64,000 nt of DNA from Nitrospira sp. (GTDB lineage Bacteria; Nitrospirota; Nitrospiria; Nitrospirales; Nitrospiraceae): assembly GCA_029194675.1 (NCBI GenBank), contig JARFXP010000002.1:1116001-1180000 (forward strand), given 5' to 3'. The notes below the pieces were generated by a model. That model worked only from the letters and a program-made list of their open reading frames with translations. It searched no databases and was not told the DNA's origin. The stretch's first letter is position 1, and each line of letters begins with the position of its first letter. Shown in pieces: positions 32,452 through 43,600 of this stretch. The position numbers and the translations under genes were made by a program.

Positions 32452-34854
32452 CTATAACTTTTGCCTGGCCCTAGCCAACGCCAGTGCCATAGCACCGACC
32501 GGTTGAGGAGTTCGTGCAGTTACCTGACCGGATGCTGATGGTCCACGACCGCGCGAGTCACGTGTAGCTTCGCTTCCAGATTGTGTCGAACCAGATGGGC
32601 GGCTTGCCGTATCCTCCAGACGCATGGTCAGGGCAATACGCTGGCGCTTCAGATCGACATCGATCACCTTCACCTTGACGACCTGTCCCGGTTTGACCAC
32701 CTCGTGTGGATCTTTGACAAATTTATTGGCCAGCGCGGACACGTGCACGAGCCCGTCCTGATGCACGCCGACATCGACGAAGGCTCCGAACGCCGCCACA
32801 TTCGTGACGACTCCCTCCAACACCATGCCGGGCTGTAAGTCACTCACAGACTCGACTCCCTCACGGAAAGTCGCTGTCTTGAATTCTGGACGAGGATCTC
32901 GGCCTGGTTTTTCCAGCTCGGTGAAAATGTCACGGACTGTCGGCAAGCCAAATGTCTCATCGATAAAGTCAGCCGGCGACAACTCTTTCAAGACCGCCGG
33001 CCGGCGCATCACCTCGGCAATCCCCGTTTCCAACCGCGTCAGAATACGTTCGATCACGGGATAGGCCTCTGGGTGCACGGCGGACCGATCTAAGGGATTG
33101 TCGCCGTCAGGGATGCGCAGGAAACCAGCCGCCTGCTCGAAAGTTTTTTCGCCAAGACGCGGCACCTTGCGGATCGCAGCACGGTTTGGGAACGGTCCGT
33201 TCGCATTCCGATAGTCTACAATATTCCTGGCCAGTGCCTTGTTGAGGCCCGAGACCCGTTCCAATAACGGCATCGACGCCGTATTGACGTTCACGCCGAC
33301 GGCATTCACGCAATCTTCGACCGTGGCATCGAGCGACCGCGCCAAGGCCCGCTGATCGACATCATGCTGATATTGTCCAACTCCGATCGCCTTCGGCTCA
33401 ATCTTAACCAGCTCGGCCAGCGGATCCTGAACGCGCCGAGCAATAGACACCGCGCCTCGCAGGCTGACATCCAATGCGGGGAACTCCGCCGCAGCAAAGG
33501 CAGAGGCCGAATAGACTGACGCGCCTGCTTCACTTATCACGATTTTCGCAACCTTCGGTTCGGGGCTTTGGGCTGCAACCAGTTTAATCACCTCGCCTGC
33601 CAACTTGTCTGTCTCCCGGCTCGCCGTGCCGTTTCCGATTGCCAGCAATTCCACGCCGTGGCGAATGACCAGACGAACCAACGTCTCTACGGCTCTCTGC
33701 CAATCGTTGCGAGGCTGATGCGGATAGATGGTCTCTGTTTCCAATAATTTTCCGGTCGCATCGACCACCGCCACTTTGCAACCGGTGCGAATACCGGGGT
33801 CCAGGCCGAGGATGGCCTTTGGGCCGGCCGGTGCTGCCAACAACAGTTCATGGAGATTCCGCGCAAAAATCTTGATCGCCTCGGCCTCGGCCGCTTCGCG
33901 CAACTGCACGAACAGTTCGGTACTGAGCGTCAGGTGAAGCCTTACACGCCAAGTCCATTCGCATACGCCGACCAGCCATTTGTCCGCAGGTCGGCCGCGA
34001 TCCTCGATACCGGCATGAGCCGCGATCATTGCGACGCAGGGATGGGGGACAACCGCCTCAAGCGCCTCTCCCAGCCCTAACTCAAGCTTCAACACCCCAA
34101 GGGTGCGACCTCGGAACAGCGCGAGCGCCCGATGCGATGGAATAGTCTTGATCGGTTCAGAATAGGCATAATAGTCTCGAAACTTTTCCTCTTCAGCCGT
34201 TTCCTTGTCTTTCATCACCGTCGAGGTCAGGACCCCTTCATCCCACAACCGGGCCCGCAACGCGGCCAGCAACTCGGCTGTTTCCGCGAACCGCTCCATG
34301 AGAATATCCCGCGCTCCTTCCAACGCAGTTTTGGCATCGGGCACATTGATCGCCTCCACCCCTTCGGCGGCCGGCACGACGCGAATGTACGTGAGCGCTT
34401 CTTGCTCGGGATGCAGCATAGGATCGGCCAACAGACCATCGGCCAAGAGCTCCAGTCCTGCTTCGCGTGCGATTTGTGCACGCGTGCGCCGCTTCGGTTT
34501 GAAGGGCAGGTACAGATCTTCGACGGCTTGTTTGGTGGTCGCGGCCTCAATGCCGGCACGCAACGCATCTGTGAGCTTGCCTTGCTCCTCAATCGAAGTC
34601 AGGACGGCAGCACGCCGCTCCTCCAATTCACGCAAATAGCGCAGCCGATCTTCCAGTGAACGTAGTTGCGTGTCATCTAAGTTTCCTGTTACCTCTTTCC
34701 GATAGCGCGCGATGAAAGGAACTGTGGCTCCTTCGTCGAGCAGCGTTATCGCTGCCGAAACTTGATGGACCCCAACACTGAGCTCCTTAGCGATGAGGGG
34801 TACAATCTTGAGCTGCGCCGCGTCCGTTGAAGTCTGAGTCGTTTCAGGTGTCAT
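32452..34854 (-). CDS. tex: Tex family S1 RNA-binding transcription accessory protein
   Basis: About 800 residues, the normal Tex length. Order: helical N-terminal domain ([33 protein letters not shown]), central YqgF RNase H-like domain ([18 protein letters not shown]), helix-hairpin-helix ([26 protein letters not shown]), and C-terminal S1 domain ([31 protein letters not shown]). Tex binds nucleic acid and is linked to transcription fidelity and ribosome stability. Start at ATG 34854; a TTG three codons earlier is possible. The C-terminal tail is rich in Ser, Gly and Arg and probably disordered. Confidence 0.96.
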   Translation of the reverse strand: MTPETTQTSTDAAQLKIVPLIAKELSVGVHQVSAAITLLDEGATVPFIARYRKEVTGNLDDTQLRSLEDRLRYLRELEERRAAVLTSIEEQGKLTDALRAGIEAATTKQAVEDLYLPFKPKRRTRAQIAREAGLELLADGLLADPMLHPEQEALTYIRVVPAAEGVEAINVPDAKTALEGARDILMERFAETAELLAALRARLWDEGVLTSTVMKDKETAEEEKFRDYYAYSEPIKTIPSHRALALFRGRTLGVLKLELGLGEALEAVVPHPCVAMIAAHAGIEDRGRPADKWLVGVCEWTWRVRLHLTLSTELFVQLREAAEAEAIKIFARNLHELLLAAPAGPKAILGLDPGIRTGCKVAVVDATGKLLETETIYPHQPRNDWQRAVETLVRLVIRHGVELLAIGNGTASRETDKLAGEVIKLVAAQSPEPKVAKIVISEAGASVYSASAFAAAEFPALDVSLRGAVSIARRVQDPLAELVKIEPKAIGVGQYQHDVDQRALARSLDATVEDCVNAVGVNVNTASMPLLERVSGLNKALARNIVDYRNANGPFPNRAAIRKVPRLGEKTFEQAAGFLRIPDGDNPLDRSAVHPEAYPVIERILTRLETGIAEVMRRPAVLKELSPADFIDETFGLPTVRDIFTELEKPGRDPRPEFKTATFREGVESVSDLQPGMVLEGVVTNVAAFGAFVDVGVHQDGLVHVSALANKFVKDPHEVVKPGQVVKVKVIDVDLKRQRIALTMRLEDTASRPSGSTQSGSEATRDSRGRGPSASGQVTARTPQPVGAMALALARARQKL

Positions 34855-34991
34855 CGGTATCAATCGCCTATGTTTCCGAGCGCGTCAGAATTCCGTGCTC
34901 TCTGAGAGTTAGAGGGTAAGCAAGGCATCCTGGGAAAGAGACGGTCCAAGCTCAAGAGGGACATGACAGGGAATTCGTAGACAAGGTCAAG

Positions 34992-35702
34992 TTAGTGAGC
35001 AAGCGTTCCAAAAGCGGCGAACAGTCGCCCGGTAAGATAATAGGTTCCTTGAGCGTCTCCCACATGCTTGCGTCGCAAGAAGTCGTTCAAGACTCGTCCA
35101 TCAGCAGCCTTGTGTCTGTCGGGATGACTGAGGTTCATCCTGTACCGTTTAATCCCCTCTGAAACCGAACTGACGAACACGACGGTCCCATCAAGGTCCA
35201 CTTTCTCGACGACGCCGACGTGTGTGAGCGGGTCGTTCGGCAATCCGTCGCGGTTGAAATCCCAGGTGTTGTGGAAAAAGACCAGGTCACCTGGATGGAC
35301 GGTAGGGCCGTAGTGAATCCGGCCATGTTCCACCACATGGGTAAAAATGCGCCCGACCCCGTTGCCTCCATCAAGCTCCCCCAGCCCACCATACAAGTCG
35401 ACACGCTCCGAGGCGTATACGCCTCGAACGAAACCTGAACAATCCGGAGCATAGTTCCGGCCCCCAACCTGAATCCGAGACTGTCCGACAAACCGCACCG
35501 CCGTCTTCGCCAGCGCCGTCTGTCGCGGAACTGCCTTGGCCATGGTGCAGCAATGCGCTCCGCGCGTGCCCAGGGTGGGAGTCACGCTCCTCTCATCTTG
35601 TACCGGCGGACGTCCAGTCGTGGCACAGCCAGAGAGCACGCCTGAAACCAGCAAGACCAGAAGGCCGATGAAGAGCGAGTGACTGTGGCCAGCCGAACTC
35701 AT
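34992..35702 (-). CDS. NlpC/P60 family lipoprotein
   Basis: A 236-residue cell-wall hydrolase-like protein. The N-terminus is a lipoprotein signal ending in VLSGCATTG (lipidated Cys about 25). The NlpC/P60-type domain has the catalytic Cys in YAPDCSGFVRGVY and the His in DPLTHVGVVE, with HPGDLVFFHNTW between. The Asp-rich DFNRDGLPND between Cys and His is an unusual calcium-loop-like insert. It probably trims peptidoglycan peptides. The first ATG lies within CATTATGCATTAG-type sequence without a clear ribosome site. Confidence 0.85.
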   Translation of the reverse strand: MSSAGHSHSLFIGLLVLLVSGVLSGCATTGRPPVQDERSVTPTLGTRGAHCCTMAKAVPRQTALAKTAVRFVGQSRIQVGGRNYAPDCSGFVRGVYASERVDLYGGLGELDGGNGVGRIFTHVVEHGRIHYGPTVHPGDLVFFHNTWDFNRDGLPNDPLTHVGVVEKVDLDGTVVFVSSVSEGIKRYRMNLSHPDRHKAADGRVLNDFLRRKHVGDAQGTYYLTGRLFAAFGTLAH

Positions 35703-35768
35703 TATGCATTAGTATACAGACCCGCTGCCGTAAGACAATACCTGCGTACCGTTCAGCTCTCCCTTCAA

Positions 35769-37205
35769 CTATCCTCCCGCACTTCCCACTGGTCCGCCTG
35801 GTTCAGTCATGCGCCACGGATCGAGGAGTTCGGCGAGGCGTCTGTCGGGTAATACTTTTTGGTCTTTGGCGACCTGCCTCACCGTCTTTCCAGATTTATA
35901 CGCCTCCTTCGCCAATTTTGCCGCTGCCTCGTAACCAATCTCTGGAGCCAGGGCAGTACACATCGCCAGGCTTTCTTCGATGAGACTCTTACAACGGTCT
36001 TCGTTTGCCTGGATCCCTTCAATACACTTGACCGAGAAATTGTTGGAGGCTGTTGCGAGAAGTTCGATGGATTGCACCAGGTTGTACGCCATGACCGGCA
36101 TCATCACGATGAGTTCGAAATTTGCCGCCTGGCCGCCTACAGTTACCGTCACGTCGTTGCCGATGACCTGCGCGCAGACCATCGTGACGGATTCGGCGAT
36201 CACCGGATTGACTTTGCCCGGCATGATCGACGAACCAGGTTGCGTCTCGGGCAAATTGATTTCGCCGAGTCCACAGCGTGGCCCGGACCCAAGCCAGCGA
36301 ATATCGTTGGCGATCTTCATGAGACTGACTGCCAGGGTCCGTAGGTGTCCACTGGCTTCAACTAACGAATCCTGCGCCGACTGCGCCTCAAAATGATTCT
36401 TGGCTTCTTTGAAGAAGCAGCCGGTTTCCTTGGAAATGATCGCCATGACCTTGGCGGAAAATTTCGGATGACAGTTCAAGCCTGTGCCGACGGCCGTCCC
36501 GCCCAATGCAACTTCGCTCAAAGCCTCCTGCGCTCGCATGACCCGCTGGATGCCAAGTTCGATTTGTCTGGCGTAACCTCCGAATTCCTGGCCGAGACGA
36601 ACCGGCGTGGCGTCTTGCAAGTGTGTGCGCCCGATCTTCACGATCTTATCGAACTCCTTGGCCTTGCCCTTCAATGCCTTGTGCAATCGAGCCAGGGCCG
36701 GCAACAGCTGCTGCTGCATCATTTCTGAGGCGGCGATGTGAATGGCAGTCGGAATCACGTCGTTGCTCGACTGCCCAAGATTCACATGGTCGTTCGGATG
36801 GACCAATTTGCTGCCGCGTGCGCCGCCGAGTAGCTCAGTGGCGCGATTGGAGATGACCTCATTGGTGTTCATGTTGGTCGACGTACCGGACCCAGTCTGA
36901 AAAATATCGACAGGAAACTCGGCATCCCATTTGCCATCGACCACTTCAGTCGCTGCCTGCTTGACGGCCTCCGAGGGTTGCCTACCCAGCAAACCGAGGG
37001 AGTGGTTGACGGTGGCCGCAGCCCGCTTGATCATTCCCATAGCCCGAATAATTGCCCGCGGCATCCGCAGCGAGCTGATCGGAAAATTCTCAATGGCGCG
37101 GGCAGTCTGTACACCATAGTAGGCCTCGGCTGGAACAGCCAGTTCCCCCATGGTATCTCGCTCAATTCGAGTCGTTGCCGGCGGCTTATTCTGATCCTTT
37201 TTCAT
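35769..37205 (-). CDS. fumC: Class II fumarate hydratase
   Basis: A 478-residue fumarase C, an iron-independent TCA-cycle enzyme that hydrates fumarate to malate. Signature GSSIMPGKVNPV contains the catalytic loop Ser; TGSGTSTNMNTNEV and LVHPNDHVNLGQSSND contribute the substrate site; GRTHLQDATPVRLGQEFGGY carries the catalytic His. The C-terminus is slightly extended (PWRMTEPGGPVGSAGG). Start at 37205 is in the usual register (TRIERDTMGELAVP). Aspartase and class II argininosuccinate relatives share the fold, but NEVISNRATELLGG favours fumarase. Confidence 0.96.
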   Translation of the reverse strand: MKKDQNKPPATTRIERDTMGELAVPAEAYYGVQTARAIENFPISSLRMPRAIIRAMGMIKRAAATVNHSLGLLGRQPSEAVKQAATEVVDGKWDAEFPVDIFQTGSGTSTNMNTNEVISNRATELLGGARGSKLVHPNDHVNLGQSSNDVIPTAIHIAASEMMQQQLLPALARLHKALKGKAKEFDKIVKIGRTHLQDATPVRLGQEFGGYARQIELGIQRVMRAQEALSEVALGGTAVGTGLNCHPKFSAKVMAIISKETGCFFKEAKNHFEAQSAQDSLVEASGHLRTLAVSLMKIANDIRWLGSGPRCGLGEINLPETQPGSSIMPGKVNPVIAESVTMVCAQVIGNDVTVTVGGQAANFELIVMMPVMAYNLVQSIELLATASNNFSVKCIEGIQANEDRCKSLIEESLAMCTALAPEIGYEAAAKLAKEAYKSGKTVRQVAKDQKVLPDRRLAELLDPWRMTEPGGPVGSAGG

Positions 37206-37401
37206 GCCCAGTGCTCCATGTGTAAGAGGTTCGAACTCCTTGCGGGCGTCATGATAAACTCAGCTCGGCGACTTTCACAAGGGCATGCCTCCCTGACTTC
37301 TCCACATGTCACGGTCGAGGCCTACGCAGGCTATACGCGGGTTATCAGTTATACGGTGAAGAAACGCCCCGTCCGTTCACACTCGATGGGTCCGCTTATC
37401 C

Positions 37402-37563
37402 GTGGAGGAGATTCTCGGTCGCTGGTACCGCGAGGCGCATGGCTGCTTTCGCATCCACGCTAGCGACACTCAGCGATACGTGCTGCGGTATGACTTACAC
37501 GAAGAAGTCTGGGAATTGGTGATGCAGGAGCGGAGCACGAACAAACTAAGAAGGCCCACCTGA
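37402..37563 (+). CDS. Small hypothetical ORF (weak)
   Basis: From GTG 37402 a 53-residue frame reads VEEILGRWYREAHGCFRIHA and then YVLRYDLHEEVWELVMQE. It looks protein-like (aromatic, well-balanced) and is open upstream to an earlier stop near 37360, so it may be the 3' part of an older gene. No ribosome site and no family recognised. The stop codon lies inside the terminator hairpin at 37550. The rest of 37206-37401 has no clear feature. Confidence 0.35.
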   Translation: MEEILGRWYREAHGCFRIHASDTQRYVLRYDLHEEVWELVMQERSTNKLRRPT

Positions 37564-37577
37564 CCAGGTAGGCCTTC
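37550..37577. terminator. Hairpin terminator
   Basis: GAAGGCCCACCTG and CAGGTAGGCCTTC form a 13-bp stem with one mismatch and a 2-nt centre. It lies about 80 bp past the stop of the minus-strand small membrane protein gene and at the end of a weak plus-strand ORF. Confidence 0.65.
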
Positions 37578-37659
37578 GCGATAACCAACGAATCAAACCA
37601 TTGCTCCCCCTATCTTGCCCCAGTATAGCCAGCAGAGTGACGTTCCCTCTCTCAGATCA

Positions 37660-37923
37660 TCAAATTCGAGTGACTTCTCTCTCGACTCTTTTTGCCGTAT
37701 TCGTCCTTGGTGGGAACAAGTACGCTGGTTCGCGTTTGACGATCCTGAACAAGTGCATGATGTCTATCCCCATACCTGTCAATGCAAGACACCATCCACC
37801 GACGATCATCCACCAGGCCGACGAAAACATGTCGGAAGGCTGGTGGAAGTCGAAGACGGCCACGACACCCCCGAGCGCCAGCATCATTCCAACCGTCATC
37901 AGCGAATAGATTAGAGTTGTCAT
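37660..37923 (-). CDS. Small two-helix membrane protein
   Basis: An 87-residue protein with two membrane helices at about 4-24 (LIYSLMTVGMMLALGGVVAVF) and 37-58 (WWMIVGGWCLALTGMGIDIMHL), and a basic tail that would be cytoplasmic (RIVKREPAYLFPPRTNTAKRVE). A perfect AAGGAGG ribosome site precedes the ATG at 37923, which strongly supports a real gene. No family recognised and no operon partner. Confidence 0.75.
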   Translation of the reverse strand: MTTLIYSLMTVGMMLALGGVVAVFDFHQPSDMFSSAWWMIVGGWCLALTGMGIDIMHLFRIVKREPAYLFPPRTNTAKRVEREVTRI

Positions 37924-38319
37924 CTTCGCCTCCTTATTTGTGCATGACAGTTATCAACGCCTCCTCTGCATGTGGCCATAGGCGGCGTCGGCCAAAGTTA
38001 GGATGATCCTGGGGAGGAACTCTACTCGTTTTCTTCAAATAGGCAATCCCGTAAGATGCCCCTGTCGAGTAGATCCAATCGGACCTTCATGCTCGATGTC
38101 CCGAAAGGCCCGATAAGCGATGGCGGGAACCAACAATCCGACTCGCTCCGGGCAAACTGACCCTCCCCTGCCCTCACAGAGCAGAGCACTTCAGCAGGAT
38201 TAGCTGGATTAGGGATGGTAGGTGGGCGTCTCGGAAACCTCGTAACTTATCGAGCAAGGATCTGTTGGTTTCCCCAGTGGCTTTCGCTTCGCGAGTGCAC
38301 TAATTTGCAAGACTGAAAT
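37924..38319. other. Intergenic region, nothing identified
   Basis: No ORF with a ribosome site, no tRNA and no strong hairpin was seen. The presence of a decayed transposase at its right end suggests that this is a graveyard of former insertions. Confidence 0.4.
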
Positions 38320-38462
38320 CTACTGTTTCAGCAGCATGGTGATGCAGGCGATCCGCACAAACCCCAGGAAGTTCGTGGCAGAATACTCCCAACGGATGAG
38401 CAAGCGCCGCTTCCGTTGGAGGAGTCGAGCCAAGTCCAGAACCGTTCCACGAGCCACCAGGG
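38320..38462 (-). pseudogene. IS5-family transposase C-terminal relic
   Basis: Reverse strand encodes WLVERFWTWLD then, after a frame change, QRKRRLLIRWEYSATNFLGF followed by VRIACITMLLKQ and a stop. This is the usual C-terminus of IS5-type (IS427-like) transposases, which read W-VER-..AWL..RR.L..RYE..ENFLGF..LA...ILLR. Only about 47 codons remain and they are frameshifted. Confidence 0.7.
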
Positions 38463-38519
38463 ATGTTCACAGTGTTATGAAGTGTTAAGAATTGTTAAAT
38501 AGATTCTAGAGTTTCGTTC

Positions 38520-38542
38520 CATGACGTGAGGCTCACGTCATG
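38520..38542. promoter_or_regulatory. Palindrome over the histidine kinase start codon
   Basis: CATGACGTGAG and CTCACGTCATG, separated by one G, are perfect 11-bp arms. The right arm contains the ATG at 38540. It could be an operator for autoregulation or an mRNA hairpin that masks the start; no Shine-Dalgarno is visible upstream. Confidence 0.55.
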
Positions 38543-39709
38543 GGCTATGACACCAACAGAGCCTTGCTCTCCGTCATCATCGGCATCGGTGTTGGTCTGT
38601 TTTGCCTCGATCTGTACCTACCAAGCGGCATCAGTACCGGAGTGCTCTATGGCGGACTGGTTATCCTCTCGTTTCTCCTGCCGTACCGGAAAGGCCCACT
38701 CATTGCAGCGGCAGTCTGTTCCATACTCGACTTGGCCGGTACCGATCTCGGCTTAACCATTGTCGGCGTACCCCATTGGATGGGCGTCGTCAATCGTCTG
38801 TTCAGCCTCACGGCGCTTTGGCTACCGTTGCTGTTTTTTTTGCATCGCCGCAGAGCCGAGAACGAACTTCGGCAAGCGCACGACGAACTCGAGGCACGAG
38901 TGCAAGCGCGGACACAACAATTGGCCACTCTCAATCAATCCTTGATCACCGAGATTGCCGACCGCAAAGAGACGGAACAATCGCTGCGCGCCAGCGAAGC
39001 CGCACTGCAAGCCAGGGAACGGCAACTTCAGCAGAATCGGGAGGAGTTACGAGCGCTGGCCGGACAGCTTCTCACGGCGCAGGAAGAAGATCGTCGTCGG
39101 ATCTCCCGCGACTTGCACGACCACATCAATCAACGGCTTGCGATGCTGACGATGGATCTGCGACAGCTAGAGAAAGGTAGGTTTACCGATCATGACCATC
39201 TACGGGATGAGATTCGCCGGGTGTCCGAGTGTCTAACCCTCGTTTCCGACGATGTGCGCCAAATGGCCTATCGCTTTCATCCATCCATTTTGGATGATTT
39301 GGGGCTGACAAAGGCCGTGCGCGGCCTTGTGGATGACTTTTCAACCCACACAGGTATCCAGAGCGCCTATGTGCACAATGATCCCGTTGCGGCACTGCCG
39401 GACGAAGTCACCATCTGCATCTATCGGATCGTGCAGGAAAGTCTCAGCAACGTTGCTCGGCATGCCCAGGCTTCACAGGTCGAAGTGGAGGTGATGTGCG
39501 ACGAGGAGACGATCGACCTGTCCATTCGCGACAATGGGGTAGGGTTCGATCTCGAACAGTCGAGCAAACCCGGCGGGCACCTGGGATTGCTGAGCATGAA
39601 GGAGCGAGTACGCTTGGCGCAGGGCACGTTGGTGGTGGAGTCGACACGAGGACACGGCACCCATATCCGAGTTGCCATCCCGCTGACTCAAGGAGGACGG
39701 CATGTCTAA
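38540..39709 (+). CDS. NarL-type membrane sensor histidine kinase
   Basis: A 389-residue kinase. Three to four membrane helices (about 8-100) make an integral sensor without a large periplasmic loop; a coiled coil follows (105-185), then the HisKA_3 dimerisation domain with the phospho-accepting His in ISRDLHDHINQRLAML, and HATPase with IVQESLSNVARHA (N box), IRDNGVGFD (G1) and GGHLGLLSMKERV (G2). Partner is the LuxR-type regulator whose ATG overlaps the last codons. The stimulus is unknown, perhaps membrane state or respiration. Start chosen at 38540; it lies in a perfect palindrome. Confidence 0.9.
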   Translation: MGYDTNRALLSVIIGIGVGLFCLDLYLPSGISTGVLYGGLVILSFLLPYRKGPLIAAAVCSILDLAGTDLGLTIVGVPHWMGVVNRLFSLTALWLPLLFFLHRRRAENELRQAHDELEARVQARTQQLATLNQSLITEIADRKETEQSLRASEAALQARERQLQQNREELRALAGQLLTAQEEDRRRISRDLHDHINQRLAMLTMDLRQLEKGRFTDHDHLRDEIRRVSECLTLVSDDVRQMAYRFHPSILDDLGLTKAVRGLVDDFSTHTGIQSAYVHNDPVAALPDEVTICIYRIVQESLSNVARHAQASQVEVEVMCDEETIDLSIRDNGVGFDLEQSSKPGGHLGLLSMKERVRLAQGTLVVESTRGHGTHIRVAIPLTQGGRHV

Positions 39710-40346
39710 GCCGCGCGTGCTGTTGGCCGACGATCATCTCCTAGTCTTGGAGGGATTTCGTCGAATTCTCGAAGGACAGTATGAGTTGGTCGGCGCCGTC
39801 GAAGACGGGCGCGCACTCTTGGATGCCGCAGAGAAGCTTCAGCCCGATATTGTGATTCTCGATGTGTCTATGCCGTTGCTGAATGGTATTGACGCGGCGG
39901 CTCAACTGAAGAAGATCTGCCCAAGTACGAAAATCATCATTGTCACCATGCACGCAGACAGGGAATATATCCGGTCCGCCTTTGAGGCGGGAGCATCGGC
40001 CTATGTGCTCAAGCGTTCGGCGGTGGATGAATTGGACCAGGCTATTCGAGCGGCGGTTGCGGGACATTCCTATATTACCCCGTTGATTACCAAAGACATG
40101 CTCGATGTCTTTCTCTCAACAGCATCGGACACGCCGGGTGAGACGCAGCGCCTCACCACTCGTCAGCGGGAAGTTCTGCAACTGCTGACCGAGGGACGGA
40201 CGGCAAAGGAAATTGCGAATATTTTGAACATCTCTTCACGGACGGTTGAATTTCATAAGAGCCAGATTCTGATGCAGCTCAATCTCCAGACCACCGCGGA
40301 TTTGATCAAATACGCGCTGACCCACGGTATCGTGCCGACATCCTAG
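39702..40346 (+). CDS. LuxR/NarL-family response regulator
   Basis: A 214-residue regulator. The receiver has the acidic pocket (LLADDH), the phospho-acceptor Asp in IVILDVSMPLLNG, the Thr in IIIVTMHAD and the Lys in AYVLKRSA. The C-terminal GerE helix-turn-helix reads LTTRQREVLQLLTEGRTAKEIANIL and SSRTVEFHKSQIL. It overlaps the kinase gene by 8 bp (GGAGG precedes the ATG), so the pair is translationally coupled. It may control the RND pump genes that begin 260 bp downstream, but no binding site is shown. Confidence 0.93.
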   Translation: MSKPRVLLADDHLLVLEGFRRILEGQYELVGAVEDGRALLDAAEKLQPDIVILDVSMPLLNGIDAAAQLKKICPSTKIIIVTMHADREYIRSAFEAGASAYVLKRSAVDELDQAIRAAVAGHSYITPLITKDMLDVFLSTASDTPGETQRLTTRQREVLQLLTEGRTAKEIANILNISSRTVEFHKSQILMQLNLQTTADLIKYALTHGIVPTS

Positions 40347-40605
40347 GGAGTTTCCTAGTCTCAGCTTCCCTTTAACCAGTCTCGTAATATTTCCAATCTC
40401 ACCTTCGGAATTTCCGAGTTCCTCCCCTTCGGATCTGTGCGTTATAACGCTGTACATGATGAAGCATTACGGATTCGTTAAAAAGGTTTGTCACCCTGTG
40501 TCAGATTCTTTACTAGGGCCGTCGTAACGAATGACCAGCAATTCTTCCGAGAGATAGAAGATAGAGATAACAGAGGAAAGATAGAGAAGTACAGGAGGCA
40601 GACGT

Positions 40606-43600
40606 ATGAACCAGCTTGTCCTCATTGCCCTTCGCAGGCCTTACACCTTCGTCGTCATGTCCATTCTCATCATGTTCTTAGGGACCAAGACGATTCGCCA
40701 TATGCCGACCGACGTCTTCCCGAATATCACGATTCCCGTCACCTCCGTGGTCTGGATCTATTCCGGCATGATCCCGCCGCAGGTGGAAGGGCGCATCACG
40801 TACATGTTCGAACGCTTTTTGACCTCGACCGTCGAAGGCATCAAGTATATCCATAGCCATTCCTATTACGGCAGCAGCATCACCAACATCTTTCTCCAGG
40901 ACGGAGTCGATGTGGGCAGAGCCGAAGCGGATATCGTGGGCATCGCGCAAAATGTCGTCAAGGCTCTGCCACCCGATATTTCTCCGCCCATGGTCATGCG
41001 TCTCGCGCCGTCTTCCATCCCGGTGGCCATGCTCGAAATCAGCTCCGACGATATGACGCCCGCGGAGCTCTACAATCTCACCTACATGCGAATTCGCCCC
41101 CTGATGGTCACCGTCCCTGGGATCGTCCTCCCGCACCCATACGGGGGGCAGGACATGCAGGTCATGGTCAACCTCGATCCGCAGAAAATGCTCGCTCGTC
41201 ACCTCACGCCGTCCGATATTCACGATGTCCTCATGAAGCAATATCTCGTGCTGCCGTCCGGCGATATCAAGATCAAGCAGACCGACTGGGTCGTCCTGAC
41301 GAACGCGTCACCGTTGAAGATCGATGATTTTGCGAACATTCCGATCAAGCGGGAAGGCAACGCATACGTCTACCTTCGCGACGTGGCATCGGTGCGCCTC
41401 ATGGGCCGAGTTCAGCAGAACATGGTGCTCGTGAAAGGCAAGCAAACCGTCATCCTCGTCGCGATGAAGAGTACGGAGGCCTCGACTCTCGACGTGGTCG
41501 AGGGGATCAAAAAGATGATCCCGCGGGCCGAACGAGTCTCTCCAGAGGGCGTGAGGATCCGGCTCTTGGACGACGCCTCGACCTTCGTGAAAGATTCGAT
41601 CTCCGACGTGCTCCATGAAATGTTGACTGCCGGCGCGCTGGTCGGCCTCATCGTGCTGCTGCTGCTCGGCTCCTGGCGGGCAACCGTTATCGTCTGGGTT
41701 TCGATCCCGCTATCCATCTTAACTGCGATCATAGGTCTGCATTGGCTCGAGGAGACGATCAACGTCATGACCTTGGGCGGGTTGGCGCTCGCTGTCGGCA
41801 TTCTGGTCGATGATGCGACCGTGATGATCGAAAACATCGATCGCCATCTCGAGATGGGCAAGCCTTTGGAACAGGCCATCATCGACGCCGCCAATCAGAT
41901 CGTCGTGCCGACGCTCGTCGCCACCCTCTGCATCGCGATCGCCTGGTTCCCGCTCTTCGATCTCAGCGGTGTCGCCGGTTATCTGTTCAAGCCCATGGCG
42001 GAGGCCGTCATGATCGCAATGATCGCCTCCTTTATCTTCTCGCGCACGCTAGTGCCGACCATGGCGAAATACATGATGAAGAGTCATCATGGCCAACCAC
42101 ATGAGCCCCATGGGCACCAACCCCATGGACAGCCAGCCGCAGAACCATCGCGGAACCCCTTCGTCCGTTTTCAGCAGGGGTTCGAACGCCGTTTTAACCG
42201 GTTCCGCGAGAGCTATGAGACGCTGCTCAAACGGATGATCGCTCGCCGCCGTGCCTTCGTCACCGTTTCGCTCGCCGTCGCGGTCGGCTCGATGGGCCTG
42301 TTTTTCTTCCTCGGTCGCGACTATTTCCCGGAGATCCGGTCGGGGGTTATTCAGATGCACATGCGAGCGCCGCTCGGGACACGTATCGAGGTGTCAGGAC
42401 GCATTACCACGCTCGTCGCCAACAGCATCGAGGAGTTACTGCCCAATCAGGTCGAAAACATCGTCAGTAACTGCGGCCTGCCGGTCGGGCCGCACAATCT
42501 CGCGTTCATTCCGACGCCGACGATCGGCTCTCAGGATTGTGACATGACGATTCTCCTACATGATGAAAAATCGCCGGTGTGGGACATCCGGAAGACGCTC
42601 CGCAAGGGCTTGAAAGAGCGGTATCCGGGGACCGAATTCACGTTTCAGCCGTCCGATCTCACCGCCAAGATTCTCAATTTCGGCGCGCCCGCGCCGATCG
42701 ACGTGCAGGTCAACGGCCCGGACACGTACCCCAGCTACGAATACACCCTGAAATTGGCCGACGAGTTTCGCCGAATCCCCGGCGCGAAGGACGTGGTGGT
42801 TCACCAGACGATGCGCACGCCGACCATGATGGTCGAAGGCAACCGCACGTTCGGACTCAACGTCGACAGAACCCTGAGGGACATGGCCGAAAATCTCCTC
42901 ATGACGACCGCCGGCAGCCAACAAATCGATCAGATCTATTGGCTCGACCCCAGTACCGGCATGTCGTACCTGATCAATGTCTATACGCCGCAGCCGTTCA
43001 TCAATAGTGTCAATAGTCTCAAGACCGTTCCGGTCGATTCCTCAAACGACCTTAAGGGTGAAGTCCAGTTGCTCGGCAATTTGTCCGACCTGATACCGGA
43101 GGGAACGCCGGGCGTGATCACACATGGCAACATCATGCCCCTGTTCGACATCTATGTCTCCGTTGAAGATCGCGACCTCGGCGGGGTGCTGGCGGATGTT
43201 CAGAAAGTCGCCAAGAGCATGGAGGACGAGAAGCCCCGCAGTGCGGAGGTCGAAATCCACGGCCAGGCCTCATTGATGTACGACGCATATGCCGAGCTGA
43301 TTTTCGGGCTGCTCGTCGCGATCATGCTGATCTATCTGTTGATCGTCGTCAATTTCCAATCCTGGCTCGATCCCTTCATCATCATCACCGCCTTGCCCGG
43401 CGCGCTGGCGGGCATCGCCTGGGCCCTGTTCCTCACCCATACGCGTCTGTCGGAGCCCGCGCTGACCGGTGCCATCATGTGCATGGGCACGGCGACCGCC
43501 AATTCGATCCTCGTGGTGTCCTATGCGCGCGAGATGCTTCAAGAGCACGGCGACGCATTACGGGCCGCGATTGAAGCCGGAACGACCCGCTTCCGTCCCG

